Assembly: GCF_947493865.1 (NCBI RefSeq) | Contig: NZ_CANLTC010000002.1 | Span: forward strand, 62,001 to 126,000 | Source: an uncultured Halomonas sp. | GTDB taxonomy: Bacteria > Pseudomonadota > Gammaproteobacteria > Pseudomonadales > Halomonadaceae | Direction of reading: 5' to 3' | Length of the DNA stretch: 64,000 nucleotides | Part shown: positions 16,841-25,252 of the stretch, piece after piece | Layout: every line of letters starts with the position of its first letter | Position numbering within the stretch: position 1 is the stretch's first letter | The notes under the pieces: model-generated | Told to the model about the DNA's origin: nothing | Databases searched by the model: none | Seen by the model: the letters and a program-made list of their open reading frames with translations, nothing else | Made by a program: the position numbers and the translations under genes

Positions 16841-17245
16841 ATGAACGCCAAAACACCCGTGGCGTATTCCCTGCGATATTATGAAAAGACGCTGCTCAGC
16901 GCCAACCGCTTTCTGGGCCTACCCAACCCGGTCTGGGGGGCGATCATTACCTTCATGATCGCCCTCACAGGCTGGTTCGCCAGCGGAGTCGAGTTGTCGC
17001 GCTTCATTTCCGGGTACGCGGGGCATCTGGTGGGGCTGGCACTCGTCATCTGGGGCTTGCTGAGATGCATCACGCCGAGTCGACGCCAGCTGAAGCGCCT
17101 GGCTCAGTCGGAGCATCAGGCGGAGGTCCTGCAGATCGCCAAGCTCTATGGCATCGACCCTACCAGTGTGCGCTTCGTCGATAGCGAAGAAGAGCGCCGC
17201 ATGATCGAAAGCGGATCGTCGCCGTTTTCAAGCCAACTGCCTTGA
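16841..17245 (+). CDS. Small membrane protein of unknown function
   Basis: A 134-aa protein I do not recognise. It has an amphipathic N-terminus, two membrane spans (about residues 31-49 and 58-78, the second beginning YAGHLVGLALVIWGLL), then a soluble tail with a basic stretch (CITPSRRQLKRL) and an acidic end. The last ten codons lie inside the first copy of a 54-bp tandem duplication, so the natural C-terminus (SSPFSSQLP) is unchanged. The ATG at 16841 lacks a strong ribosome-binding site and the 200 bp upstream hold no other obvious gene. It converges on phoX. Confidence 0.55.
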   Translation: MNAKTPVAYSLRYYEKTLLSANRFLGLPNPVWGAIITFMIALTGWFASGVELSRFISGYAGHLVGLALVIWGLLRCITPSRRQLKRLAQSEHQAEVLQIAKLYGIDPTSVRFVDSEEERRMIESGSSPFSSQLP

Positions 17246-17334
17246 TGATCGTCCGGCGTTCACACGCCAATCTCGCCGTTTTCAAGCCAACTGCCTTGAT
17301 GATCGTCCGGCGTTCACACGCCAATCTCGCCGTT
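17219..17334. repeat. 54-bp tandem duplication across convergent stop codons
   Basis: Positions 17219-17272 and 17273-17326 are identical and the first eight bases (TCGCCGTT) recur at 17327-17334. Copy 1 carries the stop codon of the small membrane-protein gene and copy 2 carries the stop of phoX. Each unit includes a hairpin GGCGT-TCAC-ACGCC. Removing one copy would bring the two stop codons within about 14 bp of each other. Confidence 0.95.
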
Positions 17335-19353
17335 GTCTTCTCGCTGGATCACCACCGTGGATGAGCGTGGCCGCACCGTGTTTCCCCCGGGTATTGCCAG
17401 GGTGGCATCTTCCGCGTAGGGCCAGTTGCCCGGGTGCTGGACATTGATGAACAGCGAGCGGTGATCCGGTGTCATGGCGAAACCGGTGATCTCGCAATCA
17501 TTGGGGCCTACCAGAAAGCGCTTCAGCTTTTTTTGATTGCGCGCATCGATGGTCGCAAGAGGCACGTCATCGGTTGCCAGCAGTGCGGGAATGACAGCCA
17601 GCATCTGGTCGTTGGAAGCCTCGGCGACTGCATTTCCACCATTGTCGGTCTGGATCCATAGAATGCCCCGGGGATCGAACATCAACCCGTCCGGGCTTGC
17701 GAACTGATTATCCTGAGTCAGCGACGAGCGATTGATGGTATCCGGCGCCTTGGCGCTGGCACCGAATACGAAGATCGCCCAGCGAAAGCCGCCATCGCCG
17801 GTCTCGCGCCAGCGGATGATCTGACCGTTTTCGTTGCGTGGGCGTGGGTTGGCCGCGTTGAGCTGATCGACCTCGCGTTCGTCGTTATTGGTCAGGGTCA
17901 TGTAGACGTCGCCGTTGGCCGGATCCACGTTGCCCCATTCCGGGCGGTCCATGGGCGTGGCGCCCACCAGGTCGGCGGCTCGGGCGGTATTTAGAATGAT
18001 CTCCGGTAATCCGCCCAATTCCTTGCCCAGGGTGCTGTCATTCTGCTGAGTTGCCGTCTCAGGGGTTAGGGGGAGCCACTGGCCGGTGCCATCGTCATTG
18101 AAGCGGGCGACATGGAGGGTGCCCTTGTCCATGTATTTGGCACCCACGGCCAGTCGATCTTCGGGGTCGGCATCGGCAGGGTCCCAGTTGGCCTCGGAAA
18201 CGAACTTGTAGATGTACTCGAAGCGACCATCGTGGCCGGAGTAGAACACCACCGGCTTGCCCGGCTCGAGCTTGCCCGGCCAGCAGCCTTCATGACGAAA
18301 ACGCCCCAATGCGGTGCGCTTGATGGCGCGGCGCTTTACATCGAAGGGGTCGATTTCGACGATATAGCCGAAGGTGCTGGCCTCATTGCGGTAGTCCTCG
18401 GTGGCGTCATTGCCTCGCGGGGTTAGATCGAAGCGCGCGAATTCGTCGTCTCGCTCGCTGCTATCGTTGGCAGCGGTTTCCCAGCCGTAACGCGACGCCT
18501 GGGTCGGTATTCCCAGGCGTTGCTGGTCGGCGGGAAGCGTTTCGGCACGATTGATGAAGATGTCGGGCCAGTTCTCTTCGCAGGTTAGATAAGTACCCCA
18601 GGGCGTATAGCCGTTGCCGCAGTTGTTGTTCGTGCCCCGCGCCTGAGTGCCGTCCCTGGAAAAGGCCGTCTTGACGTGATCCGTACCCGCCATGGGGCCG
18701 GCAATATCCATCACGGTGGCGCTGGTATAGCGACGATTGAGCGGGTCGTTGCTCATCACGCGCCACTTGCCGTTTCTCATGGTGATGCGCAGTGCGCTGA
18801 CACCGTGGGCGTTGATCTCCTTGCGAATCTCCTCAGGCGGGCGCTTGCCCGAGGCGTCTCGAGTAGGACCATCGGGATGCAGGGCGTCCTGATCGACATA
18901 CTCGTTGTTGATCAGCAGCAAGCCGTCATCCGAGCGTCCCTCGATGGTAAAGAAGTGCATGCCGTCGTGATGCATGCCTACCGCGTTGGCCTGGTCCTGC
19001 GCGCTGTTGCTGCCGTCATTCTTCCAGGGATTGGCCTTGTCATTCAGGGGCGTGCCCCAGGGGGCGAGTATCGTCGCGGTATAGCCCTTGGGGACTACCA
19101 CCGCGTCGGTTTTCGAACCTGCCACGGAATCGAAGCGCAGCTGGACATCACGCATCCCGTCAAGCGGCGTGGCATTCGCTCCATTGTCCTGCATATCCCC
19201 GCGGGCAATGCCCAGCTTGCCCAGCAGGGTCGCGGCAGCCAGGGCCAGACCGCCCTGCATGACATGGCGCCGCGACCAGTTGCGTTCGAGGATGGAGGCG
19301 AATGGCTCGTTGTCACTCGGGTTGAAGCTGGGTTCGTTGTCGAATTCGCTCAT
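17314..19353 (-). CDS. phoX: PhoX-family alkaline phosphatase (DUF839), Tat-exported
   Basis: A 679-aa exported phosphatase of the PhoX type, which uses Ca2+ and iron to release phosphate from organic esters. A twin-arginine signal is visible: WSRRHVMQGG at residues 26-35, then a hydrophobic Ala/Leu region. Family stretches include NNCGNGYTPWGTYLTCEENW, the FRHEGCWPG segment and a late DGLMFDPRG that begins a propeller-like C-terminal part. AAGGAG precedes the ATG closely. A near-consensus Pho box lies about 90 bp upstream. The C-terminus reads EDNGEIGV and ends inside the duplicated 54-bp unit. Confidence 0.9.
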   Translation of the reverse strand: MSEFDNEPSFNPSDNEPFASILERNWSRRHVMQGGLALAAATLLGKLGIARGDMQDNGANATPLDGMRDVQLRFDSVAGSKTDAVVVPKGYTATILAPWGTPLNDKANPWKNDGSNSAQDQANAVGMHHDGMHFFTIEGRSDDGLLLINNEYVDQDALHPDGPTRDASGKRPPEEIRKEINAHGVSALRITMRNGKWRVMSNDPLNRRYTSATVMDIAGPMAGTDHVKTAFSRDGTQARGTNNNCGNGYTPWGTYLTCEENWPDIFINRAETLPADQQRLGIPTQASRYGWETAANDSSERDDEFARFDLTPRGNDATEDYRNEASTFGYIVEIDPFDVKRRAIKRTALGRFRHEGCWPGKLEPGKPVVFYSGHDGRFEYIYKFVSEANWDPADADPEDRLAVGAKYMDKGTLHVARFNDDGTGQWLPLTPETATQQNDSTLGKELGGLPEIILNTARAADLVGATPMDRPEWGNVDPANGDVYMTLTNNDEREVDQLNAANPRPRNENGQIIRWRETGDGGFRWAIFVFGASAKAPDTINRSSLTQDNQFASPDGLMFDPRGILWIQTDNGGNAVAEASNDQMLAVIPALLATDDVPLATIDARNQKKLKRFLVGPNDCEITGFAMTPDHRSLFINVQHPGNWPYAEDATLAIPGGNTVRPRSSTVVIQREDNGEIGV

Positions 19354-19443
19354 GTGCTCTCCTTGAGGCGTGATTTTACAGGCTTTTCGAGCCGGTCAGA
19401 CCATGACCTTAGAGAGCGAGGATGACGATATGGAGACGTCGAC

Positions 19444-19461
19444 ATGACAACTTGATGTCAG
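19444..19461 (-). promoter_or_regulatory. Pho box upstream of phoX
   Basis: Read on the minus strand the site is CTGACAT-CAAG-TTGTCAT: two direct heptamers each matching CTGTCAT at six of seven positions, spaced by four bases as in PhoB sites. It lies 90 bp before the phoX start and overlaps the stop codon of the upstream nicotinate phosphoribosyltransferase gene. PhoB control of phoX is the inference. Confidence 0.65.
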
Positions 19462-20819
19462 TCGTCGGGTAAAACGAGTCGCGACTGCGCCAACCGTCGG
19501 CGCTGCTGCAGCTTGTCGCTGATACTCACACTGTAAGGCCGGGCCTCGACCAGGCTGCGAAGCTCCGGGGGGAGGCGGGAAATGGCATCGAGGCACATCT
19601 CGCGCGCTGCATCGAGAGACACCATGTTCGCATCCTGAAACTCACCCTTGAGTACGATGGGCTGCAACAGAGCGGTACCCGGGGCTTGTTCGTCGCGTAA
19701 GGTCAGATGGTCGCAGCAATAGCTGCCGTCTTCGCGTTGTTCACGATAGATCTGTTTACGACCCGGGAGGGAGTGCTTGCCGGGAGAGTGTTTCAAGCGC
19801 GGCTCGCCGGCATATTCCGTCAGCTTGTAGGCAAGCTCCAGGGAGGGAGCATCGCTGGAAGCTCCTAGCGACGTGCCGACGCCAAAACCGTCGATGGGCG
19901 CGCCGTTGACCACCAGTTCGCGAATGCTGTGCTCGTTCAAGCCCCCGCTGACGATGATTCTGATGTCCTGGTGACCCGCGTCGTCAAGCAGTTGGCGGCA
20001 GGTCTTGGCCAGCTGTTCCAGATCCCCGGAATCGAGCCGAATGGCACCGATGGCCAAGTCGGGATCGCGAGCCATGCGCGCGATCAGCTTCTTGACCGCC
20101 GAGAGGGTGTCATAGGTATCCACCAGCAGCGTGGTGCCAGGATAGCGGCGCGCAAAGGCAACCAGCGCTTCCTCTTCGTCGTCGTGGGCCTGAATATAGC
20201 TGTGCGCCATGGTGCCTTGGGCGGACAGGCCGTGGGTCACGGCGCCCAGCACATTGCTGGTGCCGGCAAGGCCCGCAATACGATAGGCGCGTACCCCGCG
20301 CACCGCCGCGTCGATACCGTGCATGCGGCGCATGCCGAAATCCACCACCCCGCGCCCCTGGGCGGCGTTGACCAGGCGGGTGGCCTTGGAGGCCAGCACC
20401 GTTTCCAGATGCACGTAGTTCATCACTAGACTTTCCAGCAGCTGCGCCTCGATAAGGGGCGCTTCGATCTCCAGCAAGGGCTCCTGGGGGAACAGCGGTG
20501 TCCCTTCCTGTACCGCGTGGATATCACCGCTGAACCGAAAGCCGGCCAGCCATTCGAGAAAGTCGTCGTCGAAGAGGCCCAGGCCGCGCAGCTTGTCGAT
20601 CTGTGCTGCACCGAAACGCAGCTGCGTGACCAACTGGGCCACATGCTGCTGTCCGCAGGCCAGCATATAATTGCGCCCTTGCGGCAGGGTGCGGAAGAAC
20701 AGGCTGAAGGTCGCCGGCTCGTTCATTCCTTCGGCCCAGTAGGCCTGGATCATGGTCAGCTCGTAGAGATCGACCAGCAAACCAAGATCTTCTGCCTGGG
20801 GCAATGTTTCTTCGGGCAT
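19458..20819 (-). CDS. pncB: Nicotinate phosphoribosyltransferase
   Basis: A 453-aa cytoplasmic enzyme converting nicotinate and PRPP to nicotinic acid mononucleotide. The N-terminus LLVDLYELTMIQAYW is diagnostic of the family. Further on are DFGMRRMHG, the active-site stretch GTSNVLGA, GTMAHSYIQ with its catalytic His, RLDSGDLE and the phosphate-binding IIVSGGLNE with GFGVGT. It is the longer type seen in Gram-positives and many proteobacteria rather than close to E. coli PncB, so the symbol is by function. AAGGAG lies about ten bases before the ATG. phoX follows 104 bp downstream on the same strand but has its own Pho box. Confidence 0.9.
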   Translation of the reverse strand: MPEETLPQAEDLGLLVDLYELTMIQAYWAEGMNEPATFSLFFRTLPQGRNYMLACGQQHVAQLVTQLRFGAAQIDKLRGLGLFDDDFLEWLAGFRFSGDIHAVQEGTPLFPQEPLLEIEAPLIEAQLLESLVMNYVHLETVLASKATRLVNAAQGRGVVDFGMRRMHGIDAAVRGVRAYRIAGLAGTSNVLGAVTHGLSAQGTMAHSYIQAHDDEEEALVAFARRYPGTTLLVDTYDTLSAVKKLIARMARDPDLAIGAIRLDSGDLEQLAKTCRQLLDDAGHQDIRIIVSGGLNEHSIRELVVNGAPIDGFGVGTSLGASSDAPSLELAYKLTEYAGEPRLKHSPGKHSLPGRKQIYREQREDGSYCCDHLTLRDEQAPGTALLQPIVLKGEFQDANMVSLDAAREMCLDAISRLPPELRSLVEARPYSVSISDKLQQRRRLAQSRLVLPDD

Positions 20820-20893
20820 CAGGGCGGTGCTCCTTGCAGGTGATGCGTCGTCCGTTTTTGGAATCCAATCAATAAAGCTTAGCGTGTTATTTG

Positions 20894-22606
20894 TCAGCGC
20901 TCATGCTGGGTGAGTTCCTTCCAGGCCGAATAGGTGCTCAGAAAGACGCGCCCGGTCAGGGATTCGATGAGATCGGAGTATTGCAGGCGGTCCATTACCG
21001 GGCCCTTGACCTCTGCCAGATGCAGGGTGACCTGGGAGTCCTTGAGACGCGCGTTGATCGCCTTGAGGCTCTCCAGCGCCGAGGCGTCGATGAGATTGAC
21101 CGCGGAGCAGATCAATACCACGTGATCGATGCCCGGGCGGGTGGCGATCAGATCGTAAAGGGTGTCTTCCAGATAGCGGGCGTTGGCGAAATAAAGGCTT
21201 TCATCGATGCGTAAAAGCGCCACTTGCGCGCTGGTTTCAACCTTGTGGCGGGCCAGGTTGCGAAAGTGTTCGGTGCCTGGCACGCGTCCCACCAGGGCGC
21301 TATGGGGGCGGCTGGTACGATAGAGAAACAGCGCAATCGACAGGGCGACACCGGCGAGAATGCCAATCTCCACGCCCTCGAGTAAGGTCAATAGCAGGGT
21401 GGCCAGCAGGGCGGCGAAATCGCTACGGGAATAGCGCCAGGTATGGCGCAGGGCATCGATGTCCACCAGGGTCAGGATCGATACGGTGATGACCGCTGCC
21501 AGGGTGGCGATGGGGAGAAACGCGATGAGCGGTGTAAAGAAAAGTGTTATCAGGGTGATCCCCAGCGCCGCCACGACACCGGCGATCGGCGTGCGGGCGC
21601 CGGCGTCGAAATTGATCACGGTACGCGACAACCCGCCGGTGACCGGCATGCCGCCGGTGAAAGCGGCAGCGAGATTGGAGGCGCCCAGGCCAATCAGCTC
21701 CTGATCCGGAGAGATGCGTTCTCGGCGTTTGGCCGCCAGCATCTGGCCCATGGAAACGGACTCCACGAACCCCACCACGCTGATCAACAACGCCGGCACC
21801 CATAGTTGGCGCCAGAGCGATGCGTCAAAGGTAGGTAACGTCAAGGGCGGTAAACCGCTGGGTATCTCGCCCACCACGGCAACACCCATTGAGGTGAGAT
21901 CGAAGTACCAGCAGGCAAGCGTCGTCAACGCCACCGCATAGACCGGTCCCGCCCGGGTGATGAGGTTGGCGGGCTTGCTCGGCATCCCGATTCTGGCGAG
22001 AAGGGCACTTCCATGACGGCGCAGCAGGATCAGGAACGTCAGCGTGGCAGCGCTGACGGCAACGGTGGGGAGGTTAATGTCACTCAGATGCGGGATCAGG
22101 CTGCCGATCAATGTAGGCAGGGTGAAACCCGAAGAGTCGATGCCCAGCAGATGGGCCACCTGGCTGGCGGCGATCAGTAGCCCGGAGGCGGTGAGAAAGC
22201 CTGAAATGACCGGATGACTCAGGAAGTTGGCGAAAAAGCCCAGGCGCAGCAATCCCATCACGCTCAGCATGATGCCGGACAGAAACGCCAGTATCAGTGC
22301 GGCCTCGATATATTCCGCGGAACCCGGTGCTGCCATACCGGAAAGTGCCGCCGCTGTCATCAGTGCCAGAATCGCCACCGGGCCTACCGCTAGGGTGCGG
22401 CTCGAACCGAACACCGCATAGAGCAGCAGCGGCAGGATACTGGCATACAGGCCCACCACGGCGGGCAAGCCTGCCAGAAGCGCGTAGGCCAGGGACTGGG
22501 GAATGACCATGACCATCACGATCAGCCCCGCGATCATGTCGTAAGCGAACAGACTGCGTTGATAGTGCGGTAGCCAGGTAGCAATGGGCAGGTAGCGCTT
22601 GAGCAT
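20894..22606 (-). CDS. SulP family inorganic anion transporter with STAS domain
   Basis: A 570-aa inner-membrane transporter. The N-terminal signature around ITWLPHYQRSLFAYD-like sequence and VIPQSLAYALLAGLP marks SulP; 10-12 hydrophobic spans follow to about residue 415. GLGASNLAAAFTGGMPVTGG is the conserved central loop. The last roughly 110 residues are a STAS domain (VVLICSAVNLIDASALESL). Sulfate, bicarbonate or dicarboxylate are possible substrates; the nearby CysQ gene is too distant to decide. There is no clear ribosome-binding site before the ATG and no cysteine-biosynthesis gene adjacent. Confidence 0.88.
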   Translation of the reverse strand: MLKRYLPIATWLPHYQRSLFAYDMIAGLIVMVMVIPQSLAYALLAGLPAVVGLYASILPLLLYAVFGSSRTLAVGPVAILALMTAAALSGMAAPGSAEYIEAALILAFLSGIMLSVMGLLRLGFFANFLSHPVISGFLTASGLLIAASQVAHLLGIDSSGFTLPTLIGSLIPHLSDINLPTVAVSAATLTFLILLRRHGSALLARIGMPSKPANLITRAGPVYAVALTTLACWYFDLTSMGVAVVGEIPSGLPPLTLPTFDASLWRQLWVPALLISVVGFVESVSMGQMLAAKRRERISPDQELIGLGASNLAAAFTGGMPVTGGLSRTVINFDAGARTPIAGVVAALGITLITLFFTPLIAFLPIATLAAVITVSILTLVDIDALRHTWRYSRSDFAALLATLLLTLLEGVEIGILAGVALSIALFLYRTSRPHSALVGRVPGTEHFRNLARHKVETSAQVALLRIDESLYFANARYLEDTLYDLIATRPGIDHVVLICSAVNLIDASALESLKAINARLKDSQVTLHLAEVKGPVMDRLQYSDLIESLTGRVFLSTYSAWKELTQHER

Positions 22607-22961
22607 CTACTTCTCGCAACGAGAGTGACGAGGAAACATCTGTTTTTCCAGGCATGATGAGGGGTTGGCTCAAGGGGTGCAAGAAGCCGTCCGAGTTTCC
22701 CGCTGCAACGAGAAAGCATTACACGCCCAGAAATCCCCATTCCGATTCAATGATCAGGACCTGGTTAACGCCACTTATTTTTGCATAAAACCTGCTCAAG
22801 GATTTCCTCTGCAAGCCGTTAAACATGGTAACAGATAGTAACTCATCATAAGCCGGCACTCGCCTTGAATTGTTACGGCGACATAACGACGGACAGGCAA
22901 GGTCACGCCCTGCTGGAGCCGCAACCAAGTGCAAACGGCACCAACGCAGGGGAATGCAAAT
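22607..22961. other. Divergent intergenic region (355 bp), no gene seen
   Basis: This region separates sulP from the 327-aa unknown gene. It contains a short direct repeat GTAACAGATAGTAAC and scattered AT-rich stretches (CTTATTTTTGCATAAAA), but no confident promoter pair, hairpin or open reading frame with a ribosome-binding site. Confidence 0.45.
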
Positions 22962-23945
22962 ATGCCGAATGGAAGGCCACTGGTCTTGCTTCAGGAATCG
23001 CTATTGGGTAAATCTGCGGCGGCAGTCTTGACTCGTGAGGCCTTGATCGCCGAACTGGAAGACGCCGGTCGCAACCTGGCGAAGCCATTGCACCGATTGA
23101 CAGAAGCCTCGGATGAGCCCGAGCGTATCGACGCGAATGCCGCCAACATGCTCCAGCGCATGCATGAGCCGCTGCTATCGCTTCGCGCCTGGGTGCTGAT
23201 GAGTGAGTCCGATGACGCGGTGTCCATCGATCCCGCGCTACTCGAGGATTTCATTCATTTCGTTGCCATGGCACGAAGTCTCGCGGAATTTCATGGGGCG
23301 CCGGAGCCGCAACGATTGATGCATCTCATTGGCCTGGCCCAGGTACGTACGCGTCTGGAAACCCATGTCGGGCTGACGCCGGCCATCGATGTTTCACTAT
23401 TATCCAGGGCCCCGGGGCTGAATATCGTCGAAATTGCCGCCGTGTGCAGCCTCAAATTGACGACCGTGCGTAACGCCGTCTCGCGTCGCGAGATGCCCTA
23501 TGTCAAGAATGAAGGTGTGGCCCTCGACGATGTGCTCGACTGGATGGTGCAGCGCAGCGGGTTTCTCTACTCCCATATCAATGCCACCACCCGGAATCGA
23601 CGCATCAACGGGCGTCTTGTCAACGAGGAACTGAAACGTAGCAAGGCGGTGGAGTTCGAACGCTGTATCAGCCGCCTACGGCTTTCATTGTGGCGTATGC
23701 AAAAAGGAGAAAGGCGTCTGGCGCTCAACGCCGAAGGTATCCGTAACTGCGTGCTGCTGCTGCCGGCCATCGCCCCTGAACGCATTGCGGACCTGGGGCT
23801 GGAGCAACTGGAGGATCGAAGCGACGATCCCGCCGCCTCGATGCATCGCGAAGCACTGGGGCTGGCGCCTGGAGAATCGCTATGGCAATGCCATGTGCCG
23901 ACCCTGGGGGTGCTGGAGTCACTGCTCGGGCGCTTGAACCAGTAA
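22962..23945 (+). CDS. Unknown protein with possible helix-turn-helix segment
   Basis: A 327-aa soluble protein I do not recognise. It is rich in predicted helix and charged residues. Around residues 160-200 a stretch (IVEIAAVCSLKLTTVRNAVS, then MPYVKNEGVALDDVLDWM) has the shape of a helix-turn-helix of the type that reads a short DNA site. The C-terminal part ends with a region naming a signal-like LAPGESLWQCHVPTLGVLE. AGGGGA lies eight bases before the ATG at 22962; an in-frame GTG 11 codons earlier has no such site. It stands alone, divergent from sulP and convergent with rarD, so context gives no function. Confidence 0.6.
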   Translation: MPNGRPLVLLQESLLGKSAAAVLTREALIAELEDAGRNLAKPLHRLTEASDEPERIDANAANMLQRMHEPLLSLRAWVLMSESDDAVSIDPALLEDFIHFVAMARSLAEFHGAPEPQRLMHLIGLAQVRTRLETHVGLTPAIDVSLLSRAPGLNIVEIAAVCSLKLTTVRNAVSRREMPYVKNEGVALDDVLDWMVQRSGFLYSHINATTRNRRINGRLVNEELKRSKAVEFERCISRLRLSLWRMQKGERRLALNAEGIRNCVLLLPAIAPERIADLGLEQLEDRSDDPAASMHREALGLAPGESLWQCHVPTLGVLESLLGRLNQ

Positions 23946-23968
23946 GAGTATCGCGGCCTGCGAGCGGT

Positions 23969-24886
23969 TCAGCGTGCCGTGGCGGCACTGGCCCGGGAGC
24001 GGCTCTGCCAGGCGGCATAGGAGTACATCGCCAGGCCGATCCAGATCATCACGAAAGTCGCTAGCTGGATCGGTCTCAGGGGTTCCTCGAAGACCAGAAG
24101 GGCAATGAAGAACTGAATGGTAGGATTGATGTACATCAGAAATCCTATCGTCGAAAGGCGCAGGCGGTGGGTCGCGCCGGCAAAGGCGATCAACGGCAGA
24201 GCAGTCACCACGCCGCTGGCCATGAGCAGCAGGTTGGCGCGGTCATCGCCGATCATGAAGTGGGAATAGCCAGCGCTGATGAGCCAGAACAGCGCGATGA
24301 GCGCCACGGGCAGCAGCAACAGCGTCTCGACGAACAGTCCTGTCACGCCGTCCAGCGGTACCTGTTTGCGAAACAGGCCATAAGTGCCAAAAGAGAGTGC
24401 CAGGCACAATGTGATCCAAGGCAGCTCGCCCAGCACCACCAGTTGAATGACGATGGCCAATGTCGCCAATCCTACCGCCATGCCCTGTAGCACCCGCATG
24501 CGCTCCTTGAGTATCAGCATTCCCAGCAGCACATTGACCAGCGGTGTCAGAAAATAACCCAGGCTGGCCTGAAAGACATGGCGTGTTTCCACCGCGTAGA
24601 TATAGATGCCCCAGTTAAGGGCAATCAACACCGCACAGGCGAGTACCCGCCCCAAGCGTCGTGGGTGCCTGAGCGCACCGAGCACCGGTGACCAGCGACG
24701 CAGTACCGTCACCAGCAAGGCTAGAAACAGGCAGGACCACAGCACCCGATGGACGAGGACTTCCCAGGCAGGAATCCCTTCGAACAGTGCAAAGAACAGC
24801 GGGAAGCAACCCCACCATAAATAGGCGAAAAGGCCCAGGGCAACGCCACGGGTGACTTCCTTATCAGGGTGTACCGGCAAGCTCAT
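23969..24886 (-). CDS. rarD: RarD family EamA-type membrane transporter
   Basis: A 305-aa inner-membrane protein with ten hydrophobic spans in two EamA halves. The opening GVALGLFAYLWWGCFPLFFAL and the HRVLWSCLFL stretch are typical of RarD, the chloramphenicol-sensitive protein of E. coli; the true substrate of the family is not established. It ends in a Ser/Arg/Ala tail. No strong ribosome-binding site precedes the ATG. It stands alone between the unknown 327-aa gene and a repeat-like intergenic region. Confidence 0.85.
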   Translation of the reverse strand: MSLPVHPDKEVTRGVALGLFAYLWWGCFPLFFALFEGIPAWEVLVHRVLWSCLFLALLVTVLRRWSPVLGALRHPRRLGRVLACAVLIALNWGIYIYAVETRHVFQASLGYFLTPLVNVLLGMLILKERMRVLQGMAVGLATLAIVIQLVVLGELPWITLCLALSFGTYGLFRKQVPLDGVTGLFVETLLLLPVALIALFWLISAGYSHFMIGDDRANLLLMASGVVTALPLIAFAGATHRLRLSTIGFLMYINPTIQFFIALLVFEEPLRPIQLATFVMIWIGLAMYSYAAWQSRSRASAATAR

Positions 24887-25252
24887 GATGGTTCGTCTCT
24901 ATAAGAATCGATGTGCTGGTTAACGCGCTAAGGAATCACTTTATAAATGTCTGCACGAGCGAATCACTTCGTTGCGCGGTGCCTAAAAACTCGCCTAACA
25001 CCCAGTTATGTCTCGCTTTTTGTGCTCCGTGCGCCTCGCGCTTCATCTCGTTCGGCAATTTATTCAACAGGCCCTAATCTAACATAGTCGCTACCCCCCG
25101 TAGTCCCAATTGTCCTTCGCGGATTCCTTTGCCACCTGAATGCAGGCCAGAGAAAGCCGGTCCATCCGTGCTGCAGTCTTTCGCTTGCTCGGTTAGTCTT
25201 GTAGTCATACACACTGACTGGATGACGCCTCGCGTATTCTAGGAGAGCAGCC
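24887..25252. repeat. Intergenic region (366 bp) with a degenerate nested-palindrome repeat
   Basis: Between 24943 and 25063 the DNA has outer arms ATAAAT (24943-24948) / ATTTAT (25058-25063) and ACGAG (24955-24959) / CTCGT (25047-25051), and an inner A-run/T-run pair (24985-24989 / 25017-25021). Its layout resembles the clear repeats at 1752 and 38241: loop with ACACCCAGTTA, then an arm, then a flank like GCGCCTCGCGCTTC. Sequence identity to those copies is low, so it may be a separate family. The rest, 25064-25252, should carry the promoter of the nitrilase-rsuA pair; none was assigned. Confidence 0.45.
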
